A DNA stretch of 64,000 nucleotides from Variovorax sp. UMC13 (GCF_014170375.1 NZ_LZZW01000031.1:1-64000); one strand, 5' to 3'. Shown: positions 44,049-53,228, counted from the first letter of the stretch. Made by a program: numbers and translations. The notes: generated from the sequence alone by a model not told the origin.

Positions 44049-45419
44049 TCAAGCTACCAGCGGACGCGCCAAGGTGGCCGCGAGGCCGATCACTGCGCAC
44101 GCACCCAGCAGTGGCATCACGCCCAGCTTGAAACGGAACAGGGCCACCGCGGCGCCCAGTGCGATCAGGGCCGAAAGCCAGTCGAATGCGCCGCTGAAGC
44201 CCTGAGGCCACAACACGTGGTACGCGAAGAACAACGCCAGGTTGAGGATCACGCCCACGACGGCCGCCGTGATCGCCGACAGCGGTGCGGTGAAGCCGAG
44301 TTTGCCGTGCGTGGCCTCGATGGCCGGGCCGCCCGCCAGGATGAAGACGAAGGACGGCAGGAAGGTGAAGAAGGTCACCACGGCAGCGGCCAGTGCGCCG
44401 CCGAGAAACAGCGCATCGGGGCCAAGCACCTGCTTGAGCCAGCCGCCGACGAAGCCGACGAAGGCCACCACCATGATCAGCGGCCCCGGGGTGGTCTCGC
44501 CCAAGGCCAGACCGTCGATCATCTGCGCGCCCGAGAGCCACTGGTGATGCTCCACCGCGCCCTGGTACACGTAGGGCAGCACCGCGTAGGCGCCGCCGAA
44601 GGTCATCAGTGCGGCCTTGGTGAAGAACCAGCCCATCTGGGTCAGCGTGCCCTGCAGCCCCTGTACCGCGACGAGCGTACCCATCGCGAGCGCCCACAGC
44701 CCCAACCCGGCGGCGAGAACCTTGGCCAGGTGGCTGCGCGAGAAGCGCGCGTGCGCCGGCGTCGGCGTGTCGTCGTCGATCAGGGCCGGGCCATAGCCTT
44801 GCTGGGCACCGCCATGGCCGCCGCCGAGTGCGAACACGCCCGGCGCCCAACGGGCACCGAAGTAGCCGATCAACGCGGCGGCCAGGACGATTGCCGGGAA
44901 GGGTGTGCCGAAAGCGAAGATCGCAACGAAGGCCAGCGCCGCGATGCCCCACATCCAGCCGTTCTTGAGCGCCCGGCTGCCGATGCGGTGCGCGGCATGC
45001 AGCACCAGCGCCGTGACGGCCGGCTTGATGCCGTAGAAGATGCCCGCCACCACCGGCACGTCGCCAAAGCGCAGGTAGATCCACGACAGCGCGATCAGGA
45101 TGAACAGCGAGGGCAGCACGAACAGTGCGCCGGCCACGATGCCGCCCCAGGTGCGGTGCATCAGCCAGCCGATGTAGGTGGCGAGCTGCTGCGCCTCCGG
45201 GCCGGGCAGCAGCATGCAGTAGTTCAGCGCATGCAGGAAGCGCTTCTCGCTGATCCAGCGCCGCTGCTCCACCAGTTCGGTGTGCATGATCGCGATCTGC
45301 CCGGCCGGCCCGCCGAAGCTGATGAAGCCGAGCTTGAGCCAGAACCAGAAGGCCTCCCGAAAACTCACGGGCGCGGGCGCTGCATCTTGCTGCTGCGGGC
45401 GTTGGAGAACGGCACTCAT
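44049..45419 (-). CDS. chrA: Chromate efflux transporter
   Basis: A 456-residue long-type ChrA with two duplicated CHR halves. The signature FGGPAGQIAIMHTELVEQRRW is in the first half and FGGAYAVLPYVYQGAVEHHQWL in the second. Both are hydrophobic with about six segments each. It expels chromate from the cytoplasm, driven by membrane potential. Its start overlaps the chrB stop (TCAT), so the pair is coupled. Length and motifs are normal. Confidence 0.95.
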   Translation of the reverse strand: MSAVLQRPQQQDAAPAPVSFREAFWFWLKLGFISFGGPAGQIAIMHTELVEQRRWISEKRFLHALNYCMLLPGPEAQQLATYIGWLMHRTWGGIVAGALFVLPSLFILIALSWIYLRFGDVPVVAGIFYGIKPAVTALVLHAAHRIGSRALKNGWMWGIAALAFVAIFAFGTPFPAIVLAAALIGYFGARWAPGVFALGGGHGGAQQGYGPALIDDDTPTPAHARFSRSHLAKVLAAGLGLWALAMGTLVAVQGLQGTLTQMGWFFTKAALMTFGGAYAVLPYVYQGAVEHHQWLSGAQMIDGLALGETTPGPLIMVVAFVGFVGGWLKQVLGPDALFLGGALAAAVVTFFTFLPSFVFILAGGPAIEATHGKLGFTAPLSAITAAVVGVILNLALFFAYHVLWPQGFSGAFDWLSALIALGAAVALFRFKLGVMPLLGACAVIGLAATLARPLVA

Positions 45420-46351
45420 GAAGAGGCTCCCGGCGCCGCGTAGAGCGCATCGAAGACCGCGGATGCGGCGAGGACCAGTCGATCGTCGTCGGCATGCACT
45501 TCGCGCAGGCCGTCGAGCACGGCTTCCAGCCCAGCCGCTTCGGCCACGGGAATGCCGCCGACGTCGAGGTAATGCACGGCCCCGGCGATGCGCTGCAGCT
45601 TCGGATCAGCGTCCAGGCCGAAGCTCGCGGCCATCACCTCGAAGGTCACGCGTGCGCCGACGTGGGTGAAGCGGGCGCCGTCGTAGTCGAAGCCGATGAC
45701 GCCGCGCGGCGCCTTCCTGGCATCGCTCAGCCAGGTGAACTTGGCCTTGGGATCGATGAAGCGCCGGACCAGCCAGGCGCAGGCCAGCCGGTCCACCCAG
45801 GGCCTTGCCCGGGTCGCCCAGGCCTTGCCTTTGAACTTGGCGGGGTCGAGCCGCTCGATGCCATCGTCGGCGCGCGGCTGTGGCTCGCCCTTGGAGAAAT
45901 GGTTGTCGAAAGCGCGCCGCAGCGCCAGGAGGTCCGAGTCGGCCTGCTGCGCGGCGGGGCCGGGGTAGTAGTCGATGCGTCGCAGCGTCTGCAGGGCATC
46001 CGCCACGCCGCGCAGGCGGCGCCGTGTCTCGGTTTCGCCCAGCTTCTCGAGTTCGGCCTGGAGCGCTGTGGCAGTGTCGCGCCATTGCGCGTAGGCCTCG
46101 GTCCGGTCGAACTGGGCCAGCACCTCGGCGCGTTGCGCCTCGTCGCGCGGCGACAGGATCAGGACAGAGGCCGTGCCGCCGTGCTCCCGGACCTCGGTGG
46201 CCAGGGACTCCAGCGCCGCCGCGTGTTTATCGGGCAGCAGGTAGGCGCCATCGCGCAGGGCGGCGCAGCCCAGCGCCTTGAGGGCGCGCCAGATGCGCAG
46301 GCGCACGGCGTTGGGCTGGGTGGGGAGCGTGACGATCAGGATGGACCACAT
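45416..46351 (-). CDS. chrB: Chromate resistance regulator ChrB
   Basis: About 311 residues, with an N-terminal domain starting MWSILIVTLPTQPNAVRLRI-type and a C-terminal domain with WATRARPWVDRLACAWLVRRFIDPKAKFTW and FTHVGARVTFEVMAASFGLD, the usual ChrB signature. A Met four codons upstream is possible (46363), but the common N-terminus is MWS. It probably senses chromate and controls chrBA. The AT-rich leader at 46360-46410 is the likely operator-promoter area. It is encoded first in the operon on the minus strand. Confidence 0.9.
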   Translation of the reverse strand: MWSILIVTLPTQPNAVRLRIWRALKALGCAALRDGAYLLPDKHAAALESLATEVREHGGTASVLILSPRDEAQRAEVLAQFDRTEAYAQWRDTATALQAELEKLGETETRRRLRGVADALQTLRRIDYYPGPAAQQADSDLLALRRAFDNHFSKGEPQPRADDGIERLDPAKFKGKAWATRARPWVDRLACAWLVRRFIDPKAKFTWLSDARKAPRGVIGFDYDGARFTHVGARVTFEVMAASFGLDADPKLQRIAGAVHYLDVGGIPVAEAAGLEAVLDGLREVHADDDRLVLAASAVFDALYAAPGASS

Positions 46352-46363
46352 CCAATGAATCAT

Positions 46364-46759
46364 ACGCTACAGATATTGAAATATTTATCTCTAAATTTTT
46401 GGTGTAGCTGAGTGATGGCTGGGGCACGGCAAACCGTTGATGGCGTCTCGGCGTACCGCCGTCGGGCTCGCGGGCTGCGCCCCGCGCCTCGTTCCGAGTC
46501 GCGGCCATTCGGCTTTGATCCCTGACGCCTCCGGCCCTCTCGGGCCTGCGCGCTTCGCTTGCCAAAGGCAGGCATGTGTAGGGGGCGGGGTGTGGGCGGT
46601 CTTGCTGTTCCCTTCACCGTATCACGGCGTTCTCGCCGTCAATGACTGCGCGTGCTTGCACGCTTGCGGCCTGGTGGCCGTCTTCGATCTTTGACCGCTT
46701 GCGCTGCGCCGTGCTGGCGACGGTTCCGGGCAATTCCGCCCGAGTAACCGGAGTTCATC
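46364..46759. other. Gene-free region with chrBA promoter area and repeat copy A
   Basis: The first part (46360-46410) is AT-rich and should hold the chrBA promoter on the minus strand. Bases 46446-46584 hold a copy of the mosaic repeat described elsewhere. The rest shows no credible coding sequence; the SD for the next gene is GAGTAACCGGAG-like at about 46,742-46,753. Confidence 0.55.
46446..46584. repeat. Mosaic repeat copy A
   Basis: Shares its left part (CGGGCTGCGCCCCG through GGCCATTCGGCTT) with copies D and E, and its right part (TGACGCCTCCGGCC, then GGGCCTGCGCGCTTCGCTTG, then GGCATGT) with copy C. Confidence 0.7.
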
Positions 46760-47152
46760 ATGAGCGACAAATCACACGTTTCCATCGAACAGCACATTTG
46801 CCTGGTCTGCGGCGCGGCCTTCGAGACGGGCAGCATCCTGTTGGACCGCCGCCTGCGCGCGAGCATGGAGCATCACACGAAGACGGGCTGGGGGCTGTGT
46901 CCCGAGCACCAGAAGCTGGCCGATGACGGCTTTGTCGCATTGGTCGAATGTGATCCGCAGCGCAGCGGCTCGCAGGCCGACGGGCGCATGAAGCCCGAGC
47001 AGGCGTACCGGACGGGGCGGCTGGCCCATCTGCGGCGCACAGTGTTCGCCCAGGTGTTCAATGTGCCGATCGCGGATGAGCAGGCCTGCGTGTTCGTGGA
47101 GCCTGGCGTGATCGACCACTTGCAGTCAATGACGGCGCCAGCGGCGAACTGA
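46760..47152 (+). CDS. Conserved ICE hypothetical protein, zinc-ribbon-like
   Basis: A 130-residue soluble protein. The N-terminal CLVCGAAF and GLCPEHQ pair form a Cys4/His zinc-ribbon-like layout (C-x2-C and C-x2-H). The rest has no recognised family, but FAQVFNVPIADEQACVFVEPGVIDHLQ is compact and well conserved in character. It begins the maintenance block of the element. An SD AACCGGAG precedes the ATG, and a strong terminator follows 20 bases after the stop. Function unknown. Confidence 0.75.
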   Translation: MSDKSHVSIEQHICLVCGAAFETGSILLDRRLRASMEHHTKTGWGLCPEHQKLADDGFVALVECDPQRSGSQADGRMKPEQAYRTGRLAHLRRTVFAQVFNVPIADEQACVFVEPGVIDHLQSMTAPAAN

Positions 47153-47171
47153 TCTCGCCGTGCTGCCTTCG

Positions 47172-47206
47172 GTGCGTCATTCCTTCGGGAGCGACGCACT
47201 TTTTTT
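47172..47206 (+). terminator. Rho-independent terminator
   Basis: GTGCGTC and GACGCAC pair around a 14-base loop, followed by seven T (47200-47206). It lies 20 bases after the stop of the gene at 46760. Confidence 0.82.
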
Positions 47207-47226
47207 CTGCTACGCCTGGTGCCGGT

Positions 47227-47616
47227 GCCTTCGCGCCCCTGGCGAGGCGCTGCGCGCTTCGCTTGCCTCCAGGGGAAAGCCCTGCGGGCTATCCCCGCCG
47301 CGCAGGCTTGGCGCCCCTGAACACCGCCGACCCGGCTGCGCCGGATCGGCCAGACAGCAGCCGCATCAGGCCCACGATGCCTTGCGTGTGCTCGTCCTGA
47401 TTCTGTCGTTCCTTCGTCTTTGAAGTCCGGGCGTCCCCGGCCACCTGGGAGATGGCCGGTCGCGCTGTCGTGCGCGTAGCGCATCGAGCCGCCTGCGGCA
47501 TCTCGCCCCCTGACGGGCTTCCATCGTTCCCTCGCTCCGCTCGGCTGACGCCTCCGGCCCGGCTTCCAGCTTCGGGCCTGCGCGCTTCGCTTGCCGTGCG
47601 GTCGGCATGTAGAGGG
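47227..47616. repeat. Mosaic repeat copies B (47227-47352) and C (47546-47616)
   Basis: B shares with D and E the segment CGCTTGCCTCC through the hairpin GGGGAAAGCCC-TGC-GGGCTATCCCC (47272-47296) and on to CGGATCGGCC. C shares with A the segment TGACGCCTCCGGCC to GGCATGT. They lie in a 776-base gene-free stretch (47153-47928) upstream of the DUF932 gene. I see no protein or RNA gene there, only a CAGGAG ribosome site for the next gene. Confidence 0.75.
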
Positions 47617-47928
47617 CCGTTGCCATGTCCAGCCGTCTTCCCTGACCTCATCACCTTGTCCGCGACTGTAGCCCGCGCCCGTGTGCCGTCAAGGCGCGCA
47701 GGGCCGTGTCCTCGGCTGCGCCTGCGGGCCGCACCCACCCTGCGCTTGTCTCCTTGACGGCCCCCGTCCGCGCGCTCCTGACCGTCGCGGGCGATGAACT
47801 CAGGAAAGACGGTGGCAACAGGGCCAACCGGGTTCTTCGTGCCGACCGCACCGAACAGCCGAAAGGCTGGGCTCCGAATCTAGGAATCCGGTGTGCGGTT
47901 TCTTCAACAGCCAAGTCAGGAGAAAGAC

Positions 47929-48753
47929 ATGCTTGCAACCCGTTTCGCTTCCCACTCCCCAGCATTGCGCAGCGACTACCCGCTGTCCGATGACCAGATT
48001 CGTAGGGTGGCCCCGTCCATCTTCGCGGACGCGCCACATGAAAGCCGTTCCGAGCGGTACAGCTACATCCCCACCGCAGCCGTGCTGACCGAGCTGCGCA
48101 AGGAGGGGTTTCAGCCCTTCATGGTGACGCAGACCCGCGTGCGCGATGAAGGCAAGCGCGAACACACCAAACACATGATTCGCCTGCGCCACGCCAGCCA
48201 GATCAACGGCGCAGAGGCTAACGAAATCGTGCTGCTGAACTCGCACGACGGCACCAGCAGCTATCAGATGCTGGCCGGAATGTTCCGTTTCGTGTGCAGC
48301 AATGGCCTTGTTTGCGGCGACACCGTGGCGGACGTGCGCGTACCCCACAAAGGCGACGTGGCCGGTTCCGTTATCGAAGGCGCTTTCGAGGTGTTGAGCG
48401 GCTTCGAGCGCGTGAAGGAATCCCGCGACCTGATGCGCGGCATCACCTTGGACGATGGCGAATCCGAAGTGTTCGCCCGCGCCGCGCTTTCCCTCAAGTA
48501 CGACGACCCGGACAAGCCCGCGCCCATCACCGAATCGCAAATCTTGATACCGCGCCGGTTCGACGACCGCCGTCCCGACCTGTGGAGCGTGTTCAACCGC
48601 ACGCAGGAGAACTTGACCAAGGGCGGATTGCATGGCCGCAGCGCCAACGGACGCCGCCAGCGCACCCGCCCCGTGCAGGGCATTGATTCCGATGTGCGCC
48701 TCAATCGCGCCCTGTGGCTGCTGGCCGATGGCATGCGCCAGCTCAAGGCTTGA
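47929..48753 (+). CDS. DUF932 family protein
   Basis: A 274-residue protein of the DUF932 family, common in plasmids and integrative elements. Visible conserved parts include TQTRVRDEGKREHTKHMIRLR, EIVLLNSHDGTSSYQMLAGMFRFVCSNGLV and GFERVKESRDLM. The biochemical role is not established. It starts at 47929 with AGGAG upstream; an in-frame extension to 47893 lacks an SD. It is followed directly by the partition-like gene, with which it is probably co-transcribed. Confidence 0.88.
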   Translation: MLATRFASHSPALRSDYPLSDDQIRRVAPSIFADAPHESRSERYSYIPTAAVLTELRKEGFQPFMVTQTRVRDEGKREHTKHMIRLRHASQINGAEANEIVLLNSHDGTSSYQMLAGMFRFVCSNGLVCGDTVADVRVPHKGDVAGSVIEGAFEVLSGFERVKESRDLMRGITLDDGESEVFARAALSLKYDDPDKPAPITESQILIPRRFDDRRPDLWSVFNRTQENLTKGGLHGRSANGRRQRTRPVQGIDSDVRLNRALWLLADGMRQLKA

Positions 48754-48818
48754 GCCGTTCCCCCGCCGGAGGGGCGGTTCCCCTCCATTCCTTTGTTTCA
48801 CTTGACTGGAGATACACC

Positions 48819-50881
48819 ATGAACGCCGTTACCCAAACCGAAGCCCGTGCCATCCAAGCCCCTGCGCTGGAAGCCGCCGACCCGACCAAGAACCTGATTC
48901 TGGTTCCGCTGTCGCGGCTGGTGCTGCGCCCCACGGGTCGCAATGTGCGCAAGACCCCGCACATGTCCATCCACGAACTGGCCGCGAGCATTCAGCGCGT
49001 GGGCTTGCTGCAAAATCTGATCGTGATTGCATCCGCCGATGGCGAGCATTACGAAGTCGTGGCCGGTGGCCGTCGCCTCGCAGCCCTCAAGCTGCTGGCG
49101 AAGAAACACCGCATCCCGAAGGAGTGGGCGGTGCCTTGCCTGCTGGTGGCCGATGGCACGGCCCGCACCGCCAGTCTCACCGAGAACGTGCAGCGCGAAG
49201 CCATGCACCCGGCAGACCAGTTTGAAGCCTTCGCGGCGCTGGTGGCCGAAGGCCGCCCCATCGAGGACATTGCGGCGGATTTCTCCGTCACGCCGCTGGT
49301 GGTGCAGCGCCGCTTGAAGCTGGCGAATGTTTCGCCGCGCTTGATGGCCGACTATCGGGCCGATGCCGTGAGCCTTGACCAGTTGATGGCGCTGTCCATC
49401 ACCGACGACCACGCCGCGCAGGAAAGCGCCTTCTACGACGCGCCGACATGGCAGCGCGGCCCCTCCGCGCTGCGCGAACGCCTGACCGAGCGGGAAATCG
49501 ACGCCTACCGGCATCCGCTGGTGCGCTTCGTCGGGCTGGACACCTACGAGGCCGCAGGCGGTGGCGTGCGCCGTGACCTGTTCGCGGAAGGCGATACGGG
49601 CGTGTATCTCGCCGACGCCGCGCTGTTGGAACGGCTGGCGCAAGACCGGCTGGCAGGCATCGCCGCCGCTGTCCGCGCCGAGGGTTGGGCATGGGTGGAT
49701 GCCACGCCGGGCGTGACCCATACCGATCTGCACGCTTTTCAGCGTGCGCCGAGGGAACGGCGCGAGCCGAACAAGCGTGAGGCGCAGCGCATCGAAAAGC
49801 TGCAAGCCAAGATGCACGAACTGGCGAAGCGGTGGATGCCGCAATGGACGCCGAGGACGAGGACAAGGCAGACGCCTTGCAGGAGGAAGGAGAAGCCTTG
49901 GGCGAGCAGTTGCAGGCAATGGAAGATGGTTTGCAAGGGTATGCCCCGAGCGTGAAGGCCGCAGCCGGTGCCATCGTCACCATCGACCGCAACGGTGAGG
50001 CCGTGGTTCATCGTGGGCTGCTGCGCGAAGCGGAAGCGAAAGCACTTCGCACGCTGGAGAAGCTGCGCCAAGGTTTCGGCAGCGTGGAAGGCGAAGCCGA
50101 GAGCGGCAACGAAACTGAGGACGACGAGCAGCCCAAGACCGCCGCCATGTCCGATCGGCTGGCGCAGCGGTTGAGCGCCCACCGTACCGCCGCGCTGCAG
50201 ATCGAAGTCGCCCGGCATCCGCAAACCGCGTTGGCTGCTGTGGTGCATAGCATGGTGCAGACCGTCTTGCAGGAACGCCACTACGGCCACGGCTTACCGC
50301 TGGGAGTAAGCCTGAAAGTGCAAGACCGGCTGGAAGGCATGGCCCCGGACTGGCCGGAATCCCCTGCGGCCGTGGCGCTGCGCGAACTGCAACAGGTGGT
50401 GGGCGAAGCCTTGCCGGAGGACAGCGCCGAACTGTTCGCCGCGCTGCTGGCGAAGCCGCAAGATGAACTGGTGCGGCTGCTGGCGGTATGCGTGGCCTCC
50501 ACGGTGGACGTGGTAACGCTTCGCACCACGCAGCGCCAGCCCGGCGGGGAACTGGCGCAGGCCGTGGGCTTCGACATGGCCGCATGGTGGACGCCGACCG
50601 CAGAAGGCTACTTCAAGCACGTTTCCAAGGCCGTGATTCTGGATGCCGTGGGCGAGTACGCGCCGGAGCACGTCACCCGGCTGGCGAAGTTGAAGAAGGC
50701 CGACATTGCCAGCGAGGCCGAACGGCTGGCGGATGGCACGGGCTGGATGCCCGCCATCTTCAAGGCCGAAGGCCCGCAGCAGGCAGCGCAGGAAAGCGCG
50801 CAGGAAGAAGGCCCGGAGCAGGACGCCCCGCAGGATGCCGAGGCAATGGCGGATGAACCCGCCGTGGCGCTGGCCGCTTGA
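48819..50881 (+). pseudogene. parB: ParB/RepB/Spo0J-family protein, split by a one-base frameshift
   Basis: The 5' part (48819-about 49825) encodes a ParB N-terminal domain (MSIHELAASIQRVGLLQNLIV and VVAGGRRLAALKLLAKKHRI), the ParB box (TASLTENVQREAMHPADQFEAF) and a helix-turn-helix (EDIAADFSVTPLVVQRRLKL). The remainder, in the next frame (about 49826-50881), is Glu/Ala-rich and ends AMADEPAVALAA. The frames would join as ELAEAVDAAMDAEDED with one extra base near 49825. Without repair, the first frame stops at 49955 after short nonsense. Intact, it would be a protein of about 690 residues, usual for this element type. It should bind an element centromere and pair with ParA at 56765, or act as a ParB-like nuclease. 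Confidence 0.85.
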
Positions 50882-50895
50882 CCCGCGCCGAAGGC

Positions 50896-50923
50896 AAGCG
50901 CCCCGGCTTCAACCGGGGCGCTT
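50896..50923. terminator. Hairpin after parB
   Basis: AAGCGCCCCGG and CCGGGGCGCTT are perfect 11-bp arms around CTTCAA, 14 bases after the parB stop. No T-tract follows, and the next ribosome site begins only seven bases later. Confidence 0.5.
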
Positions 50924-50942
50924 CGCAGGAAGGAGAAGCTCC

Positions 50943-51151
50943 ATGAACCATACCACGACCCCCCCCCGCGCATGGTGGCGATCTATGGCCCCGGCACGGT
51001 GCGCGCCCGCCGCTGGCACGGCGCAGGCGACGTGCGCGGCTACCATCCGCCTTCGGGCTGGACGGCCCGCGCTGACCTCACCGACATTCATCCCATCACG
51101 GGCCGCACCTTGCCGCGTGCCGTGTGGTGGCTCATCGAGACGAAGGAATGA
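50943..51151 (+). pseudogene. Small basic ICE protein gene, frameshift in a C9 run
   Basis: A strong ribosome site (AAGGAGA) precedes ATG 50943 (MNHTTTPP). Past a run of nine C (50959-50967) the good reading frame is shifted: from ATG 50972 it encodes MVAIYGPGTVRARRWHGAGD and ends at 51151 with RAVWWLIETKE. Ten C instead of nine would join both parts into a protein of about 69 residues. As it stands, the second frame alone gives 59 residues. Slippage in C runs can be a sequencing error or phase variation. Function unknown. Confidence 0.6.
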
Positions 51152-51158
51152 CGCCGGC

Positions 51159-51276
51159 ACTGGCCCCAGCGTTTCGCGCTGGGGCCGGTGGATTCAAAAA
51201 TCCGGGCGCGGCAGTGGCCGCGCCCGGTGTTGAAGGCCAACAGCCGGTTCAGAGCGCCGCCGCCTTCGCGGCGGCG
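51159..51276. repeat. Three consecutive strong hairpins
   Basis: Stem 1 (51159-51189) has 13-bp arms ACTGGCCCCAGCG and CGCTGGGGCCGGT with one wobble pair. Stem 2 (51202-51227) is a perfect 10-bp stem CCGGGCGCGG/CCGCGCCCGG. Stem 3 (51255-51276) is a perfect 9-bp stem CGCCGCCGC/GCGGCGGCG. They fill the gap between a plus-strand and a minus-strand gene and probably act as a two-way transcription block. Confidence 0.7.
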
Positions 51277-51711
51277 TCAGACGATGCCGTGCTGCCTCAA
51301 CAGCGCCTGTTCATCGCCTGATACCCAGCCGAATATCTTGGGTTCGCCGTCAAGCTGCTGCACGAGGTAGTGAACGTCGAAGTCGATGGACACGTCCGAG
51401 GTTGCGCCCCGGTCATAGGTCGCCGTCCAGGCGACGTGTGCAAGGCAATGGTGTTCGTCGATGGGGTCGATGCGAACACCGCGCAGAACCATATCCTTTT
51501 TGCCGAGCTGGCGGTAACGCTCGAATCCTTGGCTCATGACCTGTTTCAGTTGCTTGTCGTTCTGGCCGGCCATGACACCGGCCGGCGAGGCAGCGATGAA
51601 AGCTGTGGCATAGGACGAGGCGACTTGCTCCATGTCCGCTTCGTTTTTCAGGCCTTGGCGGAAGAAGTCCTGGTATCGCTTGAAGAACTCATGGATGAAC
51701 TTTTCTTCCAT
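51277..51711 (-). CDS. NTF2-like/SnoaL-fold protein
   Basis: A 144-residue soluble protein with the layout of a cone-shaped NTF2-like fold: N-terminal helices EEKFIHEFFKRYQDFFRQGLKNEADMEQVASSYA, then strands such as GVRIDPIDEHHCLAHVAWTATYD, ending PKIFGWVSGDEQALLRQHGIV. The start at 51711 has GGAG upstream; a Met eight codons upstream lacks one. The conserved acidic residues and His-His pair could form a binding pocket, but no family function is known. It lies alone on the minus strand between two repeat-rich gaps. Confidence 0.75.
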   Translation of the reverse strand: MEEKFIHEFFKRYQDFFRQGLKNEADMEQVASSYATAFIAASPAGVMAGQNDKQLKQVMSQGFERYRQLGKKDMVLRGVRIDPIDEHHCLAHVAWTATYDRGATSDVSIDFDVHYLVQQLDGEPKIFGWVSGDEQALLRQHGIV

Positions 51712-51760
51712 CGGTGCTCCCTGGTTTTGGGCCATCGCTGTTCATGCCCATCATGGTAGA

Positions 51761-51978
51761 GCGTGTCGGCGCAATGCGCCGCCGGGCTTTCGGGCTGCGC
51801 CCCGTGCCGTCTTTGCCGTCACGGCCATTCGGCTTCAATCCCTCACGCCTTCGCGCCTGCGGCGCTGCGCACTGCGCTTGCCTCCAGGGGAAAGCCCTGC
51901 GGGCTATCCCCGCCGCGCGATGCTTGGCGCCCCTCGATGCCGCCGAACCGGCTGCGCCGGATCGGCCCGGCCAGCGCC
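51761..51978. repeat. Mosaic repeat copy D
   Basis: About 218 bases, over 90 % identical by eye to copy E at 53010-53228. Contains the conserved near-perfect 11-bp hairpin GGGGAAAGCCC-TGC-GGGCTATCCCC at 51887-51911. Starts GCGTGTCGG and ends CGGCCCGGCCAGCGCC. Confidence 0.85.
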
Positions 51979-52548
51979 CCGTCGCAGCGGACATGGCGTG
52001 GCTGATGCGCTTGGGCTTGCTGCGGCAGGTTGTACGAAAGCGTGCCGTCCCCGACGCTGGCAGTTCGTTGTCTGCGTGTGTCACGAAGGATGGTTCACGG
52101 ACACGCCGCCCGGCCTTGTGGGGAGCTTCCGCACCGCGCTTGCAGCAGGGCCGCCGCAAGGTGCAGGGGCGCATTCCTCCTGTCGTTGGGGATGGGCCTT
52201 GGCTTCATGTCAGGGGGCGTGCCGGTGAAACCTTTGCGCAGGGATGCCGAGTCGGCCATGTCTCCTTTCGGATTGGGAGGGGGCGGCCCAAGGCGTCCTT
52301 GTGTTGTTGTGAATCCTGGCGGTGGCGCGGCTGCGCCTCGGGCTTCATGGCTGCAACCGTCCGGCGAAAACAGTTTCCCCTGCTTTGTCACTGCGTTCGG
52401 CGCATTCCTCGCGGGACAAATTGTTGTCGCCTCCCGGCCCTCCACTGCGTTGCGGCCGCAAGCGGTGCAGCCAGCCCGTCCCCCGCCGTCCGGATCACAA
52501 CAACGACGCGATGGGCGCGAACCTTGTTCAACCGTAAGGAGATTCATC
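51979..52548. other. Gene-free stretch before the DUF736 gene
   Basis: The 570 bases hold no credible coding sequence: the long frames here are GC-driven and lack a ribosome site or known motif. The last bases (TAAGGAGATTCATC) are the ribosome site of the DUF736 gene. The promoter for that gene should lie here but no confident sigma-70 hexamers were found. Confidence 0.5.
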
Positions 52549-52863
52549 ATGGCAACCATCGGCACCTTCACCGCGGACAAAGACGGCTTCACCGGCGCGC
52601 TGCGCACCCTGACCCTCAACGTCAAGGCCAAGCTGGTTCCCAATGACAAGGGGGACAACGAACACGCCCCCGATTACCGCGTGCAGGCGGCGGGCTTCGA
52701 CATCGGCGCGGCGTGGAAGAAAGTCAGCAAGGCCGAGCGGCCCTACGTGTCCGTGACCCTCGACGATCCTTCGTTCCCGGCAACGGTCTATGCCCGGCTG
52801 ATCGAGGAAGAGGACGGCACGCACACGCTGATCTGGTCGCGCAGCAAGCCCCAGGCGGCCTGA
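52549..52863 (+). CDS. DUF736 family protein
   Basis: A 104-residue protein typical of conjugative elements. The N-terminus MATIGTFTADKDGFTGALRT and the segments AAGFDIGAAWKKVSKAERPY and LIEEEDGTHTLIWSRSKP are characteristic. It starts at 52549 with AAGGAG upstream. Function is unknown; DUF736 genes sit near partition and replication genes. A CGCCCCGCC/GGCGGGGCG hairpin (52873-52896) follows its stop and probably terminates it. Confidence 0.92.
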   Translation: MATIGTFTADKDGFTGALRTLTLNVKAKLVPNDKGDNEHAPDYRVQAAGFDIGAAWKKVSKAERPYVSVTLDDPSFPATVYARLIEEEDGTHTLIWSRSKPQAA

Positions 52864-53009
52864 CGGCCGCAACGCCCCGCCCACTGCGGCGGGGCGCTGT
52901 GCTGCTTTCGCAGCGCTGCATGGAAGCCCAATCATTGCGGGAGCGTGCTCTCACTGTTGGGCTGCTTCTGTCTGGATGTGGTGAGTCTGAGGCTGCAGGA
53001 ATGGCCGGG

Positions 53010-53228
53010 CGTGTCGGTGCCTTGCACCGCCGGGCTTTTCGGGCTGCGCCCCGTGCCGACTTCGCCGTCACGGCCATTCGGCTCCAATCCCTCACGCCTT
53101 CGCGCCTGCGGCGCTGCGCGCTCCGCTTGCCTCCGGGGGAAAGCCCTGCGGGCTATCCCCGCCGCGCAGGGCTTGGCGCCCCTCGATGCCGCCGAACCGG
53201 CGTGCGCCGGATCGGCCCGGCCAGCGCC
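53010..53228. repeat. Mosaic repeat copy E
   Basis: About 219 bases, nearly the same as copy D, differing by about 14 substitutions and a few one-base indels. The hairpin GGGGAAAGCCC-TGC-GGGCTATCCCC is intact. Its end touches the stop of the XRE regulator on the minus strand. Confidence 0.85.

Noticed and set aside
51689..52174. Minus-strand frames running through the mosaic repeat copies
   Set aside because: Several copies translate to similar Arg/Ala/Gly-rich strings only because they are DNA repeats. Starts, lengths and flanks differ and no ribosome sites fit.
46364..53227. CRISPR array from the many repeats
   Set aside because: The repeats are long, few, irregularly spaced and mosaic, with no regular spacers and no cas genes.
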